A stretch of 5,234 nucleotides of DNA from Clostridia bacterium (GTDB lineage: Bacteria > Bacillota > Clostridia > Christensenellales > Borkfalkiaceae), in assembly GCA_017616925.1 (NCBI GenBank), contig JAFZXG010000112.1:1-5234 (forward strand). The letters are read 5' to 3'. How positions within the stretch are numbered: position 1 is the stretch's first letter; the number at the start of each line of letters is the position of its first letter. Positions 5,213 to 5,234 of this stretch are shown piece by piece. The translations under genes and the position numbers were made by a program. Under the pieces are notes generated by a model, which worked only from the letters and a program-made list of their open reading frames with translations, had not been told where the DNA came from and made no database searches.

Positions 5213-5234
5213 ACAAAAAATTTCCTGCGGGCTT
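5190..5234 (+). terminator. Terminator-like stem at the right edge (T-run not visible)
   Basis: AAGCCCGCGGGAAA (5190-5203) pairs with TTTCCTGCGGGCTT (5221-5234): 14 pairs with one G-U wobble and a 17-base A-rich loop. The window ends exactly at the base of the stem in CTT, so the required U-run cannot be checked. On the opposite strand the stem would be followed by TATAGTC, which is not a good tail, so forward function is favoured. Confidence 0.6.

Larger units (their letters stand above)
4971..5234 (+). ncRNA. Unidentified structured RNA: probable attenuator leader of a gene beyond the right edge, or a small RNA
   Basis: The predicted transcript starts with a 10-bp hairpin (GTCGAAAGCG at 4971-4980 with CGTTTTCGAC at 4988-4997; one G-U pair) and a seven-base loop ATGATAA. 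That loop is exactly complementary to TTATCAT at 5057-5063. Next to this, GGGG (5006-5009) can pair with CCCC (5053-5056), which would stack on the loop pairing as a pseudoknot. TTCGGCCGAA (5022-5031) is a perfect palindrome, and AAAATG/CATTTT (5035-5051) forms a small stem. Downstream lie two competing long helices and a terminator-like end, listed separately. I looked for signatures of T-box, SAM, TPP, FMN, lysine, glycine, c-di-GMP, purine, cobalamin and preQ1 elements, RNase P, tmRNA and SRP RNA, and found none. No long forward gene fits here. The right boundary is the window edge, not a mapped end. Confidence 0.55.

Noticed and set aside
4971..5234. T-box leader
   Set aside because: No GGTGG-type T-box sequence or specifier-loop arrangement could be found.

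Overview
The window looks like a chromosomal segment of a Gram-positive bacterium of the Bacillota, most likely a Clostridia-type lineage. The reasons are the rpsF-ssb-rpsR order, near-consensus sigma-A promoters with 17-base spacers, strong GGAGG-type ribosome binding sites, a cysteine-rich (C+) ribosomal protein S18, moderate-GC genes with frequent ATA isoleucine codons, and very A/T-rich spacers. A precise genus cannot be read from this sequence.

Layout. Bases 1-435 (minus strand) hold the N-terminal 145 codons of a diacylglycerol/YegS-type lipid kinase that runs off the left edge. Bases 436-630 are a divergent intergenic region with one candidate promoter for each direction. Bases 631-3609 encode a 992-residue protein that I do not recognise. 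It has a basic cytoplasmic N-terminus, one membrane segment, and a large predicted extracellular part dominated by eleven tandem units of 43-45 residues (about 132 bp each, 1660-3105). Bases 3617-4800 form a textbook operon: a strong promoter, a leader that looks like the S6:S18 autoregulatory RNA, rpsF, ssb, rpsR, and an intrinsic terminator. These genes supply the S6 and S18 platform proteins of the 30S subunit and the single-stranded DNA-binding protein.

Bases 4801-5234 hold no convincing long gene but are not empty. An A-rich stretch leads into a good promoter (TTTACA-17-TATATT, 4936-4964). The predicted transcript starts directly with a 10-bp hairpin at about 4971. It then contains a loop complement 70 bases away, two mutually exclusive long helices that share one strand (5069-5108 versus 5073-5167), and a cluster of three mutually exclusive hairpins ending in a terminator-like stem at the right edge (5176-5234). 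Two very small ORFs (5038-5106 and 5114-5212) end inside these structures. I read this as an unidentified structured RNA. It is most likely a long attenuator leader for a gene just outside the window; a free small RNA is the alternative. This region and the repeat protein are the two most interesting parts of the window.
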